Shown here: one piece after another, positions 44,239-53,077 of the stretch
Position numbering within the stretch: position 1 is the stretch's first letter
Layout: each line of letters begins with the position of its first letter
NCBI RefSeq assembly: GCF_016862095.1
Contig: NZ_BOMH01000073.1
Location: forward strand, 39,094 to 103,093
Length of the DNA stretch: 64,000 nucleotides
Origin: Actinoplanes cyaneus
GTDB taxonomy: Bacteria > Actinomycetota > Actinomycetes > Mycobacteriales > Micromonosporaceae
Direction of reading: 5' to 3'
The notes under the pieces: generated by a model
Seen by the model: the letters and a program-made list of their open reading frames with translations, nothing else
Told to the model about the DNA's origin: nothing
The model's database searches: none
Made by a program: the position numbers and the translations under genes

Positions 44239-46134
44239 ATGAATATCACGCGGCGCGCGCTGATACCGGCCATCCTGCTGACCTTCGTCTGCCAGGCTCT
44301 CGGTGGTATGCCGGCGATGGCCGCGGCGGCGACCCGCGTCCTGATCGTGGGCGACTCGATCACGCAGGGCTCGTCGGGTGACTACACGTGGCGCTACCAG
44401 CTGTGGAAGCACCTGCAGGCCAGCGCTCCCGGTGCGACGGACTTCGTCGGCGAGCGAACCTGGCTGTACGACAACATCGCGAACACGCAGGGCTCCACCG
44501 CGTACGCCAATCCGAACTTTGATCGTGATCATCATGCGAAATGGGGTCAGCAGCTCCAGCTGGAGAAGGACGAGATCGCCCCGGCGGTGTCGGCCGCCGC
44601 GCCCGACGTGATGCTGCTGCTGATGGGCATCAACGACCTGACCTGGGGTGGCGAGTCACCGGCGACCGCTTTCGGCAACCTGCAGGCGTTGCTGCGCAAT
44701 GCCCGCGCGCAGCGACCGTCCCTGCGAGTCGTGGTCGGGCACACGCTGAGCCGATGGGATCTGCTCGGCCGCGTCGAGCAGAACGTGACCGATACCGCCC
44801 AGCTCAACGCGCTCATCGACACGCTTCCTTCAAACCCGGATTTCTCGTACGTACGGGTCGCGCGTACCGACGCGGGATGGAACCCGCAGGCCGACACGTG
44901 GGACGGCACGCACCCGAACGGCACCGGTGAAGTGGTGATCGCGGGCGCGTTCGCCGACGCGCTGGCCGGTCTGGGCATCGGCAGCGCGTACGGCACGAGG
45001 GCGGCCGTGCAGTGGCCGGTCAGCACCGTGATCACCACAGCGGCCAGCACCGCCGCGGCACCGGCGGCCGGCGGATCGGTGAGCGCGATCGCCGGCGACA
45101 ATCAGGCGACCGTCTCGTGGACCGCGACGGGCGGCGCCTCCGGATACCTGATCCAGCAGCGGCAGAACGGCGGCGCCCCCGACCAGCTCGCCTGGCCCGT
45201 CACCGGCACGTCGTTCACGCCGGGCATCCTCGCCGGCGACTCCCTGTACGACTTCCGCGTGGTTCCGGTCAGCGACAACGGACAGATCCACCTCGCGTGG
45301 AACGCCGCGCCGGGTGCGAACGCCTACGCGATCCGCAGCCGCGACCTGACGAGCGGGTCGGGCTGGACCACACTGCCGCTGCCCGTGCAGGCAACCAGCT
45401 ACGACCTGGCCGGAATCCCGGACCACGTCTACTCGTTCGCGATCCAGCCCGGCAAGGGCGTGATGACCGGCGTTTGGAGCCCCGAGGCGTCCCAGCTGAT
45501 CCGCAGGACGGGCGTCCCTTCGGCCTGGTCGGCGCAGGTCCGGGTCAAGGACTACCACGGCAAGCGCAAGGCCGCACGAGACTTCGCGCGCCAGTGGGCG
45601 GGCGCGTCGGAAGCCACCTGGGAGGATCGCTACGGCACCGCGGGCGACGACTGCACCCACTTCGTGTCGCAGGCGCTGCTCACCGCCGGCTACCCGGAGA
45701 TGGGCGAGCCGTCGATCCTCGACCCGATCGGATTCGACAGAGCCGTCAACGACGACGGCACCTGGTGGCGCGTCAACGAGGACAGCCCGATCCGGGCGGG
45801 GGGTCTGGACGGCGGTTACGTCAAGCGCAACGCCTCGGGCACGTTCACGCTGGCGCCCCGGCTGGCGAACCACTTCGCGTTGCGCTCGATCTACGGGCTG
45901 GCGCAGCAGGTCAGCGATCCGCGGCTGCTCGACTACGGCGACGTGATTCTGATGGAGACCAACAACCACGGCCCCGGCATCGACCACGCGGTGATCGTCA
46001 CGGGCTTCGACGCCACCGGCTATCCGCTGGTCAGTGAGCGCAGCGACCCTGCGGTCGACAAGTCCCTGCGGCTGATCGAGAGCCAGAACCCGAGGCTGAT
46101 CCTGCACAACTGGCACTTGCTGCAGTTGAGCTAG
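44239..46134 (+). CDS. Secreted SGNH esterase-FN3-amidase fusion, 631 aa
   Basis: A signal peptide (LIPAILLTFVCQALGG) leads to an SGNH/GDSL hydrolase domain: VLIVGDSITQGSSGDYTWRY (nucleophile Ser), MLLLMGINDLTWGG (the Asn block), and DGTHPNGTGE with the Asp-x-x-His pair. Residues 280-430 hold two FN3-like repeats (ATVSWTATGGASGYLIQQRQ, IHLAWNAAPGANAYAI). From about 440 comes an amidase_6-type domain: KRKAARDFARQWAGAS, DDCTHFVSQALLTAGYP (catalytic Cys) and GPGIDHAVIVTGF (catalytic His). Amidase_6 domains are papain-like peptidases or amidases. The fusion could remove acyl groups and cut peptide crosslinks of a cell wall; that role is inferred. Confidence 0.85.
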   Translation: MNITRRALIPAILLTFVCQALGGMPAMAAAATRVLIVGDSITQGSSGDYTWRYQLWKHLQASAPGATDFVGERTWLYDNIANTQGSTAYANPNFDRDHHAKWGQQLQLEKDEIAPAVSAAAPDVMLLLMGINDLTWGGESPATAFGNLQALLRNARAQRPSLRVVVGHTLSRWDLLGRVEQNVTDTAQLNALIDTLPSNPDFSYVRVARTDAGWNPQADTWDGTHPNGTGEVVIAGAFADALAGLGIGSAYGTRAAVQWPVSTVITTAASTAAAPAAGGSVSAIAGDNQATVSWTATGGASGYLIQQRQNGGAPDQLAWPVTGTSFTPGILAGDSLYDFRVVPVSDNGQIHLAWNAAPGANAYAIRSRDLTSGSGWTTLPLPVQATSYDLAGIPDHVYSFAIQPGKGVMTGVWSPEASQLIRRTGVPSAWSAQVRVKDYHGKRKAARDFARQWAGASEATWEDRYGTAGDDCTHFVSQALLTAGYPEMGEPSILDPIGFDRAVNDDGTWWRVNEDSPIRAGGLDGGYVKRNASGTFTLAPRLANHFALRSIYGLAQQVSDPRLLDYGDVILMETNNHGPGIDHAVIVTGFDATGYPLVSERSDPAVDKSLRLIESQNPRLILHNWHLLQLS

Positions 46135-46411
46135 GTGTGCTGTCCACGAACGTTCGCCGGGTCTGAGTGGTCAGGGCGCCTTGAGCCGGAGCCAGCCCAG
46201 CGGCGCTGCGCACGGTCGGCGGCAATCGAGTGGGGATTGAGCAACGATTTTGCCGCGCGACGCAGCGCGGTTGACGATGTGCCGCGTGACCTACGTCAGA
46301 GTCAAGGTCGTGCGCTGGGTCGACGCTGAATTGCCTGCCGCTGGGAAAACGCGCTGTGCGGCAGACCCGCACACGCCTTGACGATGTCTGCTGATCGATA
46401 CGCTCAGAGCC

Positions 46412-47017
46412 GTGATGTTCGATCTTCAGCCTGTGCTCAGCGGAGACCTTGTCGGCGTGAGGCCACTACTCGCGACCGATTTTGAGGCGCTTTACCGTGT
46501 CGCCAGCGACCCCCTCATCTGGGTTCAGCACCCTGCGAGCGATCGACACGAGCGCCGAGTGTTCCACGAGTTCTTCGCCCAGGCCTTGGCGTCCGGCGGC
46601 GCATTGGCAGTCACATCTCCGGCAGGTGAGGTGATCGGGTCGTCCCGATTCCACGGTTACGATCCGCAGCGCAGCGAAGTCGAGATCGGGTGGACGTTCC
46701 TCTCTCGGGCGTACTGGGGTGGCCCAACGAACGGGAACCTCAAGGCGCTCTTGCGTGACCACGCCTTCCGCTTCGTTGAGCGAATCGTGTTCCTGGTCGC
46801 CCCGGACAACCGGCGCTCGCAGCGGGCGCTGGAAAAGGTGGGCGCAGTCCGTGCGGGAACCCGACTCGACGGGTCGGGCCGAGACAGTTTCGTGTTCGAG
46901 ATGCGACGTTCACCGTTCAGCACGCAGGCTTCAGGACTCGTGGATCAGAATGATGGTGCGCTGGCGGTTCCACCGCACCGATCGGATGTTGAAGCCCATT
47001 ACGTTCCGAGGCGATGA
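46412..47017 (+). CDS. GNAT-family acetyltransferase, RimJ/RimL-like, 201 aa
   Basis: The family pattern runs from VGVRPLLATDFEALYRVASD through GEVIGSSRFHGYDPQRSEVE, IGWTFLSRAYWGGPTNGNLK and VAPDNRRSQRALEKVGA to the C-terminal RDSFVFEMRRS. The NRRSQRALEKVGA segment is the acetyl-CoA-proximal helix. Such enzymes acetylate N-terminal amines or small amines; the target is unknown. The last 35 residues go beyond the domain, so the original stop may have been lost. The 3' end overlaps the convergent phosphotransferase gene by 19 bases. Confidence 0.85.
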   Translation: MMFDLQPVLSGDLVGVRPLLATDFEALYRVASDPLIWVQHPASDRHERRVFHEFFAQALASGGALAVTSPAGEVIGSSRFHGYDPQRSEVEIGWTFLSRAYWGGPTNGNLKALLRDHAFRFVERIVFLVAPDNRRSQRALEKVGAVRAGTRLDGSGRDSFVFEMRRSPFSTQASGLVDQNDGALAVPPHRSDVEAHYVPRR

Positions 47018-47985
47018 ACGCGGTGCAGTGCGGACGGTCCCCACCCGGTCGGGTCGTCGCCGGGTGGCACCATCGCCATGGCCTGCCAGAGCAGCAGGAT
47101 GTCCAACCAGCGTGCCTCGGCCGGGGCCAGTGGGCGCACAGCCCGGTAGCCGGCGAGGAACTGCGCGTGGACCTCAACCGGCACCGGCCCCCAGTCGTGG
47201 TAGCGGGTGCCGAGCAGGATCGCTGCGCGGGCCAGTTCGACGAGCCGGTGGTCGTGGCGAGCCTCCTCGAAGTCGATGACCGCGATGACCTCGCCGCCGG
47301 AACACAAGATGTTGGCAGAGCGGAAGTCGTAGTGGACGAGTTGCTGCGGCAGCCGGTCCGGTGGCGCGTCAGCGACCAACCTGCGCAGCGCATCGCGAGC
47401 CGCTGGCGGCAAGTGTTCGGCATGGGAGTCGAGCCAGCCGTTGACCCGCTCCACCAACGGCTTGGACGCGACGGCGAGCGCGGGAATGCGTTCAGCGTCG
47501 GGGTATGCCGCCAGCGCGTCCTGCAGCCGGGCCAGCGTCGCTCCGGCCGCGCGCACCTGACCGGGATCGGCCGTGTCGAGAAGGTTGCCCTCGATCACTC
47601 GCTGCAGGCCGATGGAGACTCCGTCCACCTCGACCTGCAGACGGCCGTCCCGCGCGGGAATCGGCGCCGAGACCGGCAGCGCCTGGCTGTCCAGCCAGCT
47701 GGTGAGCCGCGCCACCTGCGCCAGTCGCGAGAAACGCTCGGGCACCACTGACCACTTCGCGAGCAGTCGACCTGCCGGCGTGCCGACCCACGCCAGCGCG
47801 TTGCCGGCGCTCATCACGATCCGCTCGCAGGAGCCGATGCGAACACCCCAGTGCTCACCCAGGGTCTCGGCAACCCAGCGGCCGGCCGCTTGCCCGTCGC
47901 TGAAGCCGAACCTTCCGTCGAGCGCGTGATGGGGATCGTGTGCCTCCCACAGCATCTCCAACACCGGCGCGTGCGCTTCGGTCAT
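46999..47985 (-). CDS. Phosphotransferase of the APH/ChoK fold, 328 aa
   Basis: The kinase-like fold is marked by LAKWSVVPERF (phosphate-loop lysine region), the catalytic loop LVHYDFRSANILCSGGEVIA (HxDxxxxN), and the metal site IDFEEARHDHR in place of the usual DFD or DFG. The N-terminal 45 residues are typical of actinobacterial members. Substrates in the family include aminoglycosides, homoserine and choline; no substrate can be assigned. It converges on the GNAT gene. The ATG at 47985 starts MTEAHAPVLEML. Confidence 0.85.
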   Translation of the reverse strand: MTEAHAPVLEMLWEAHDPHHALDGRFGFSDGQAAGRWVAETLGEHWGVRIGSCERIVMSAGNALAWVGTPAGRLLAKWSVVPERFSRLAQVARLTSWLDSQALPVSAPIPARDGRLQVEVDGVSIGLQRVIEGNLLDTADPGQVRAAGATLARLQDALAAYPDAERIPALAVASKPLVERVNGWLDSHAEHLPPAARDALRRLVADAPPDRLPQQLVHYDFRSANILCSGGEVIAVIDFEEARHDHRLVELARAAILLGTRYHDWGPVPVEVHAQFLAGYRAVRPLAPAEARWLDILLLWQAMAMVPPGDDPTGWGPSALHRVHRLGT

Positions 47986-48080
47986 GCGGCGTATCCCATC
48001 ACAGGACCGGCGACGCAGCGCTCGCCTGCTGCCGCGTGGTTGAGCATTCTCAGCGGCAAATCAGCGTGTCGGGAAGCCTG

Positions 48081-48554
48081 TCACCAGCGGTGATGATCCA
48101 TGGCAGGGATGCTGTTCGACCAGCGGGGCTGTACCACTGCCAGCCCCATGAGAACGTGCATAGGAAGCACTGCCAGCGAGGTGGCAGTATCACCGGTGAG
48201 CACGAGAGACAGCACCAGCGCCGGCACCACGAACACGGCAAGGGCTGCGATCCGGAACCAGTACCACCGCAGGCCCGCCCAAGCCCGCAGAAGTGCTAGT
48301 GCACCTGCGGCCAGCAGGAGCGCAACGCCGTGCAACGGCGCAGCCCAACACACAGCGATGAGCACATGAACACCGACGACGAGGACCTTCGAGGCGCCGT
48401 GAAGGTCACTGGTGATCTCAGTCGCGTTCAGAACCGCCAGCGTTGCCAGGTCGAGCGTGAAGTACAGCAACAGGTGCACAAGCAGCCAAACACGCGACGA
48501 GTCCGCGATCGTGCGAAGGGGTGAGCACCGAGAAACCCCCACGAGGGATGCCAT
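48081..48554 (-). CDS. Integral membrane protein of unknown function, 157 aa
   Basis: Four hydrophobic segments: VWLLVHLLLYFTLDLATLAV, VLVVGVHVLIAVCWAAPLHG, a third at VALLLAAGALALLRAWAG, and a fourth at FRIAALAVFVVPALVLSLVL. The end is short and polar (VVQPRWSNSIPAMDHHRW). No motif points to a transporter or enzyme. It is divergent from the DUF6226 gene, with the repeat copy at 48641 between them. Confidence 0.6.
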   Translation of the reverse strand: MASLVGVSRCSPLRTIADSSRVWLLVHLLLYFTLDLATLAVLNATEITSDLHGASKVLVVGVHVLIAVCWAAPLHGVALLLAAGALALLRAWAGLRWYWFRIAALAVFVVPALVLSLVLTGDTATSLAVLPMHVLMGLAVVQPRWSNSIPAMDHHRW

Positions 48555-48640
48555 GCCATCAACCTAGGAGCCCTGCGCCATACGCCGGTGCCCCTGATTC
48601 AGTGACGCCGGTGACATATCCACGCGGACGTACTCATCTA

Positions 48641-48723
48641 GGCAGGAGCGCGCGCCGGCCACCTTGGTCGAGGTGGCACTGTGTGATGGCCCTCCGTCAG
48701 TGCGCCGCGCGTTCGGCGGCAGT
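48641..48723 (+). repeat. Dispersed intergenic repeat, copy A
   Basis: The stretch GCGCGCCGGCCACCTTGGTC, then GGCACTGTGTGATGGCC, CCGTCAGTGCGCCGCGCG and TTCGGCGGCAG is closely similar to copy E (56281) and copy D (51103). The first part has an imperfect palindrome GCCGGCC..TTGGTCG. It lies between the divergent membrane and DUF6226 genes. No terminal inverted repeats or target duplications were seen. Confidence 0.65.
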
Positions 48724-48772
48724 TGCTGACGTTCGATCATGGTGTCGGGCACACCGCTATAGCGTCGACTGC

Positions 48773-49183
48773 ATGAGTGATGCGGACCCCGAACCTGATG
48801 CATACGGCCGGGTGACCAACCCCGGGCGTTATCAGGTTCTGCATGATGTGGCAGAGCGGCTTCTGGGCGAGCTCGCGCGGAACTTCGCGGTAAGCCGGAG
48901 TGAGAGCTTGGTGAGCGATCCAAGCCGTTCCAGCGGTCAAGTACGCATGGTGCAACTCGACCCCGCACATCCGGGAGTTGGCGTTCTTCGGGTCACCTTC
49001 ACCGGCTTTCCGGGGCTGATGGTCAAGCTGGGTCAGGAAAGCGAGACAGCTTTGCCGGCATGTGGCTGCGATGCCTGTGACGAAGACCCCCAGGAGCTCA
49101 TCGAAGAGCTCCACCACAAGATCGGGCGCCTCACTCGAGCGGGCTCGACCGAGTCGGCCCGATGGCGCCGACGCCTTGAGTAG
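48773..49183 (+). CDS. DUF6226-like protein, 136 aa
   Basis: The sequence starts MSDADPEPDAYGRVTNPGRY, followed by QVLHDVAERLLGELAR, with a central MVQLDPAHPGVGVLRVTFTG and an acidic, cysteine-bearing section (ACGCDACDEDPQELIEEL) near the C terminus. YGRVTNPxRYxxLH is the mark I associate with the DUF6226 family of small actinobacterial proteins. Its function is not established. In many genomes such genes sit among toxin-immunity genes. ATG 48773 is the natural start; the long upstream frame runs through repeat copy A. It is the first of four plus-strand small genes separated by repeat copies. Confidence 0.7.
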   Translation: MSDADPEPDAYGRVTNPGRYQVLHDVAERLLGELARNFAVSRSESLVSDPSRSSGQVRMVQLDPAHPGVGVLRVTFTGFPGLMVKLGQESETALPACGCDACDEDPQELIEELHHKIGRLTRAGSTESARWRRRLE

Positions 49184-49309
49184 CCAGGGAAGCTCGCGCC
49201 CTGCGGCAGAACAGCGCATCTGATCATGGGCTGACCTGTCGTAGCGGCGCGGACCCGGGCGTCACCGATATCAGTCGGCCGGCTGGCCGCTGGCTATTAC
49301 GGTGTCGCC

Positions 49310-49948
49310 ATGCCCGCCTTCGATGACAGTGTTCGAGGAACGCATCCCGAGGACTACCAGCTCCTGATCAACGGGCACGTCCATTTCTACCGCCACCGGT
49401 GGGCACTTGATCGGCTCCAAGCCGACCTCGGCTCGCTGGGCTACGTGTTGATCACCGCCGACCTGTCCTCCTGCAAGGATCCCAATGCTGTCCGAAAGGC
49501 TGTCATCTCAGCCACTCCTGGCTGGCCCGAAGGTTACGGCCGGGGAAGTTGGGCCGGCTTCATCGATGGCCTCACCGACCATCTGCTCAACGCGGACCGA
49601 CACCAAGTTGTCCTGACCCTTGCCTGCTGGGGCCAAGCGCACCGTACGCGCGGGACTGAAGCGTGGGCGCTTCTCGACCACCTCGCCGGCGCCGGCCGAT
49701 GGCATCTGCTGTTCGGCCGTCAACTCATCTGCTTGATCGAGAACGACGATCCCGATCTTGAACTGCCAGCGTTCGGCGCCGAGTACGCGGGCTGGAATCG
49801 TCATGAATGGTTCGATAGACATCGCCGGGGAGAGATTGTGCCGCCCTGGATCGAGATCAGCGGAATCGAAGATGATTCCTTGTCTCCACGCACTGTCATC
49901 GGCACGAGCGCGCAACCGGCGAGCCAGGCTGACGCTTGCACCGCGTGA
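49310..49948 (+). CDS. Barstar-like protein, 212 aa
   Basis: The middle of the protein has the barstar plan: a first strand and helix (GYVLITADLSSCKDPNAVRK), then YGRGSWAGFIDGLTDHLLNA, which corresponds to the FGxNWDAxxDxL helix of barstar, and a later strand (RWHLLFGRQLICLIENDD). Barstar proteins bind and inhibit barnase-type ribonucleases in the cytoplasm. No barnase gene is near. The last 18 residues (TVIGTSAQPASQADACTA) and the stop are encoded inside repeat copy B, so the original C terminus was probably replaced when the repeat arrived. Confidence 0.6.
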   Translation: MPAFDDSVRGTHPEDYQLLINGHVHFYRHRWALDRLQADLGSLGYVLITADLSSCKDPNAVRKAVISATPGWPEGYGRGSWAGFIDGLTDHLLNADRHQVVLTLACWGQAHRTRGTEAWALLDHLAGAGRWHLLFGRQLICLIENDDPDLELPAFGAEYAGWNRHEWFDRHRRGEIVPPWIEISGIEDDSLSPRTVIGTSAQPASQADACTA

Positions 49949-49995
49949 CGGGTCCCGGTGGTCCGCCGCGCACTGACGGCGGCCGCTCGGTGCGT
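49892..49995 (+). repeat. Dispersed intergenic repeat, copy B
   Basis: It begins CGCACTGTCATCGGCACGAG, as does copy C (CGCACTGTCATCGGCATAAG), and continues with a diverged form of the shared core (CGTGACGGGTCCCGGTGG, CCGCCGCGCACTGACGGCGG). Its first 57 bases are the end of the barstar-like gene. Confidence 0.6.
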
Positions 49996-50104
49996 TCTGG
50001 AGCCCCCTTCTCGGCGAGCGCGGCACCAGATCGGCAGCGCCATGATGTTCTGGTTCAGATGGCACTGGCCTTGAGGCAGCGTGACTGTTCAGCGGGAGTC
50101 CCGG

Positions 50105-50518
50105 ATGCAGAGTCGCAGGGTAATGGTTGCTCGGGCTGCGGGGTTCGAGATCGACGACGCGGATGAGGTGGTCGAGGCGGGCTTCGCTGAAGAGCCCGAT
50201 GGGTCGGGCTTTGCGCTGATGTTTCAACGCACTGACTACGAGCCCGATGAGCAGGACGTCCGTTTTGGTTTCGACACCTACTGCCTCACCACGGGCGACG
50301 GCCGAACCCATTACGGTGGGCTTCGCTCAGCGAAGCTGGCTGGCGCGGATCTGACCTTGACGATATCGCCAGACGCCTCCGCGACCATCGGTGTAGCTGA
50401 AGTCAGCACCATCACGCTCGACGTTGATGCTGATTCTCTTGCGGCCTTCCGCGATGGACTGCCCCAAGTCGTGAACTGGGGTAGGGATTCCGAGATTCCG
50501 GCTCTCAGCGGCTTTTAG
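50105..50518 (+). CDS. Imm10-family immunity protein, 137 aa
   Basis: The central motif FDTYCLTTGDGRTHYGGLRS, then LAGADLTLTISPDASATIGV and a C-terminal SLAAFRDGLPQVVNWG follow the Imm10 pattern (YCxxxxxGxxxYGG...L.L.L...AA..LG). Imm10 proteins neutralise nuclease or other toxins of polymorphic toxin systems, in the cytoplasm. The toxin is not in the window. I chose ATG 50105 over GTG 50081 because GGGAG lies eight bases before it. The gene is followed 51 bp later by repeat copy C. Confidence 0.8.
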   Translation: MQSRRVMVARAAGFEIDDADEVVEAGFAEEPDGSGFALMFQRTDYEPDEQDVRFGFDTYCLTTGDGRTHYGGLRSAKLAGADLTLTISPDASATIGVAEVSTITLDVDADSLAAFRDGLPQVVNWGRDSEIPALSGF

Positions 50519-50569
50519 ACAGTCATCGCCGGGACCTTTCACCGGTTCCAGCCCTTCGCGGCTGACGCA

Positions 50570-50662
50570 CTGTCATCGGCATAAGCGCGTGTCCGGGTCG
50601 ACCAGCCTGCATCACGCTGAGTGACAATGCAGCGCTGACCGCCGCACGCTCGGCAGCAGATC
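50570..50662 (+). repeat. Dispersed intergenic repeat, copy C
   Basis: Starts CACTGTCATCGGCATAAGCG, contains CACGCTGAGTGACAATGCAG and ends CGCCGCACGCTCGGCAGCAG, the same order of elements as copies A, D and E but more diverged. It lies between the Imm10 gene and the 131-residue protein gene. Confidence 0.55.
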
Positions 50663-50695
50663 CGGATGGTGGTAGCCACTATGCCAGGATGAGGC

Positions 50696-51091
50696 ATGGG
50701 TCATCAGCCCGAGCATTCAGAGTCGTTCGCCGGCCTGGTCCGTGCAGCGGAGTCGGACGGCTCCGACCGACAGCATGCTGCTGGGGTATGGCCGCGCCCC
50801 ATCAGCGACGGCCGCTGGATCGACGATCGTGGGATCCATTGGCAGATCCGTGGGCGAGAGCTCGAACCCGCCGGTCCTCCGCTGCGACGCCTCCTGAAGC
50901 GCGCCGATCTCCGCTTTCTGCATGCCTACGGCGCCCATCCACGCGAGGTTTCCGGACGGGAAAGTGAAGCACTACTAGAGCGAGTAGGGCGCTTCGCTGC
51001 CGGCGACGTTCCTGCCCATAGTGCCTTCCGGCTGGCCGAGTTCCGAAGTAACGATCGACAGGCCATGCTCGTCATCGAAGAAGCGTGCTGA
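50696..51091 (+). CDS. Small cytoplasmic protein of unknown function, 131 aa
   Basis: The protein is charged, with a Trp-rich beginning (GVWPRPISDGRWIDDRGIHW) and a helical, Arg-rich middle (PPLRRLLKRADLRFLHAYGA). It ends FRSNDRQAMLVIEEAC. There is no membrane segment. I recognise no named family, but its position between immunity-like genes and repeat copies suggests a related role. ATG 50696 precedes the coding part cleanly. Repeat copy D starts 12 bp after the stop. Confidence 0.6.
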   Translation: MGHQPEHSESFAGLVRAAESDGSDRQHAAGVWPRPISDGRWIDDRGIHWQIRGRELEPAGPPLRRLLKRADLRFLHAYGAHPREVSGRESEALLERVGRFAAGDVPAHSAFRLAEFRSNDRQAMLVIEEAC

Positions 51092-51102
51092 ACGTCCGGA
51101 TC

Positions 51103-51190
51103 TCGGCACGAGCGTGCGCCGGCCAACTGGGTTGACGTGACGCTGTGTGACGTCCCCGGTCAGCGGGCCGCGCGCTCGGCGGTAGAAGCG
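51103..51190 (+). repeat. Dispersed intergenic repeat, copy D
   Basis: Reads CTCGGCACGAGCGTGCGCCG, then GCCAACTGGGTTGACGTGAC, GCTGTGTGACGTCCCCGG, TCAGCGGGCCGCGCGCTCGG. The GCCGGCCAACT core, GTGTGACG and CCGCGCGCTCGGCGG are shared with copies A and E. It is 49 bp from the stop of the convergent HEAT gene and 12 bp after the preceding small gene. Confidence 0.65.
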
Positions 51191-51238
51191 GATGCGCGAG
51201 CGCGCGCCGTAATCTGAATCTGAGCTGCTTTACCTGAC

Positions 51239-53077
51239 TCATTTGGCGATCTTCTGGCGGGCGGCGTTCGTGGTAGTAAGGAGTCTTTCGTCCGCGCGCA
51301 TCTCGGCGTCGTCGTCACCGATGTCCATTCCGGCTCGGTGCCGGGAGGCCACGAATCGATCGAGTCGGTCGAGTACCGGCCGCGCGTGCGACCCCATCGT
51401 GGCGAGGACCCGCAGCGCCTTGGGCCCGTACAGGTCGTTGGACAGGTACTGCGGGAGAGCCTCCAGCAGTTCAGCGGCTACCGCGGGACCTTCGTGGAGC
51501 CATAATGCGCCGGCCGATTCCAGCTGCCCGAGTCCGGGAGTCCGGAACAGGCTCCGCAGCTGCTTGTGCTGACGGGTCGTGAGCCCGCCGTGCTCGGCCA
51601 GCCAGCTCAATAGCGCGGCCCCAATTCGGCTCTGTCGAAGTTCCTCCGGCCGGCCATCGAGATACTGTTCGGCCACCGCCCGGTCCGACGTGACTTGCAG
51701 AAGGGCGAGCGTCGCGCCTTGCGTTGGGTACTGGCGCAGCGGCGCGGCCGCGGCTGCGGCGGCCGACCCGATCCGTCCCAGGACGTAGATCGTGCAGTCT
51801 GGAGTGTCGTTCTCGGCCCCTTCGAGTCTGGCGATGAGTTCCGGCACCGCGGCAGCAGCGGCCGGGCCGAACGCGGCTAGTACCCGCATCGGCAGTGCAG
51901 GCTCGGACGAATCCGGCAGCGTGGCCAGGATTTGCCGGGCGGCGGCCACCGGCGCCTCGGGCTCGGCGCCCGCCCGGGCGACCGCCTTGAACGCCTCAGC
52001 CAGGCGGGGCTCGTCGCTGCCGGAGAGCAACAGGCGGACCAAACGCGGCACCGCCCGGTGGTCGCCGACGCTACCCAGCGCGGTCGCGGCTACCGCACCA
52101 AGCTCAGGGTCCTGCAGTACCGCGGCCAGTTCGTCGGCGGCCAGACGGGACGCGGTCAAGGACGCCGCCACCGCGTGCAGCGCCGCCGACCGTACCTCGG
52201 GAATCTCATCGTGTAGGAGGCCGGTCAGTATCGGCGTCACCCGGCTGGGTGCGGCGCGCCACTGACGCATCGCCGCGAGCGCCATCCGTATGCCTTCGAG
52301 CCGGACCTGTGGACGCTCGACCCAGTTCGCCAGCCCTTCGGCCCAGGCGCAGCAGTCGTGCTCTCGATCGAGGTCGGTCAGCGTCCGCGCCCAGCGTTCA
52401 CCTGCGGTCACCGAAAGGCGGGACCCTGGCGCGTTCAGGACTCCGGCGCACAGTTCGAGGTCGGCGCGGATCGCGGCGTCCAGCGCCGACCAGGCCGCCG
52501 GGTCGTCTCCGCTGACGATTGCGATGTTGGCCAGTAGCCGGATGGCCGGAACGGGATCCGACCGTAGACGTTGCAGGATGGCTTGATGCTGCGCGACCCG
52601 GTGCCACGGAATGGCATCCACAAGGGCGATCCGGACCACCGGATCGGTCGAGGCGTCCAACGCCGCCATGGCCCGCTCAGGTTCGGCGGTGTCGACGAGT
52701 AGGTCCGCCGCGGTGCGCCGTACTTGCGGATCTACGTCGTTCAGGGCCGACTCGGCGGCGTCTGCCGCCAGGAGCCAGTGGGGATTCTGGAAGCACAACT
52801 CGTGCAGCAGTTCGAAGATGGTCCGCCGAGTTGACAGACGGCGGTCGGTCGTGAAGGTCACCAGGCGCCGGGCCATCGGCCCGTCCCGGTCGGCCTTGAC
52901 CCAGTAGAAGATGTGTGATCGCACATCGCTGCCGGGGACCAGAACATCACCCGAGACGATGCCGGCTTCCAGCCATCCCCAGTCGCCCAACGGCGACACC
53001 GGGGCCGGGCCCTTCACTGTGCGAGGCGCTGGGCGCCCTTCCAGTACGTCATGAACCTGATCTTCGCTCACCAGCAT
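51239..53077 (-). CDS. HEAT-repeat protein, about 612 aa
   Basis: The protein is built of alpha-helical pairs in HEAT/armadillo style. Typical units are ALNDVDPQVRRTAADLLVDT, LLHDEIPEVRSAALHAVAAS, LQDPELGAVAATALGSVGDH, then RAVPRLVRLLLSG. The first 100 residues (MLVSEDQVHDVLEGRPAP, HIFYWVKADRDG) are not repeat-like and may be a small N-terminal domain. Such proteins act as cytoplasmic scaffolds or, in the EboE/phycocyanobilin-lyase style, as PBS-lyase HEAT proteins; no catalytic residue is visible. The start is uncertain; 53077 is the first ATG of the coding part, and a GTG further upstream would add up to 60 residues. Confidence 0.7.
   Translation of the reverse strand: MLVSEDQVHDVLEGRPAPRTVKGPAPVSPLGDWGWLEAGIVSGDVLVPGSDVRSHIFYWVKADRDGPMARRLVTFTTDRRLSTRRTIFELLHELCFQNPHWLLAADAAESALNDVDPQVRRTAADLLVDTAEPERAMAALDASTDPVVRIALVDAIPWHRVAQHQAILQRLRSDPVPAIRLLANIAIVSGDDPAAWSALDAAIRADLELCAGVLNAPGSRLSVTAGERWARTLTDLDREHDCCAWAEGLANWVERPQVRLEGIRMALAAMRQWRAAPSRVTPILTGLLHDEIPEVRSAALHAVAASLTASRLAADELAAVLQDPELGAVAATALGSVGDHRAVPRLVRLLLSGSDEPRLAEAFKAVARAGAEPEAPVAAARQILATLPDSSEPALPMRVLAAFGPAAAAAVPELIARLEGAENDTPDCTIYVLGRIGSAAAAAAAPLRQYPTQGATLALLQVTSDRAVAEQYLDGRPEELRQSRIGAALLSWLAEHGGLTTRQHKQLRSLFRTPGLGQLESAGALWLHEGPAVAAELLEALPQYLSNDLYGPKALRVLATMGSHARPVLDRLDRFVASRHRAGMDIGDDDAEMRADERLLTTTNAARQKIAK

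Noticed and set aside
40204..46134. A secondary-metabolite cluster around the SARP-type regulator
   Set aside because: No polyketide, peptide, terpene or tailoring biosynthetic gene is adjacent; neighbours are secreted proteins.
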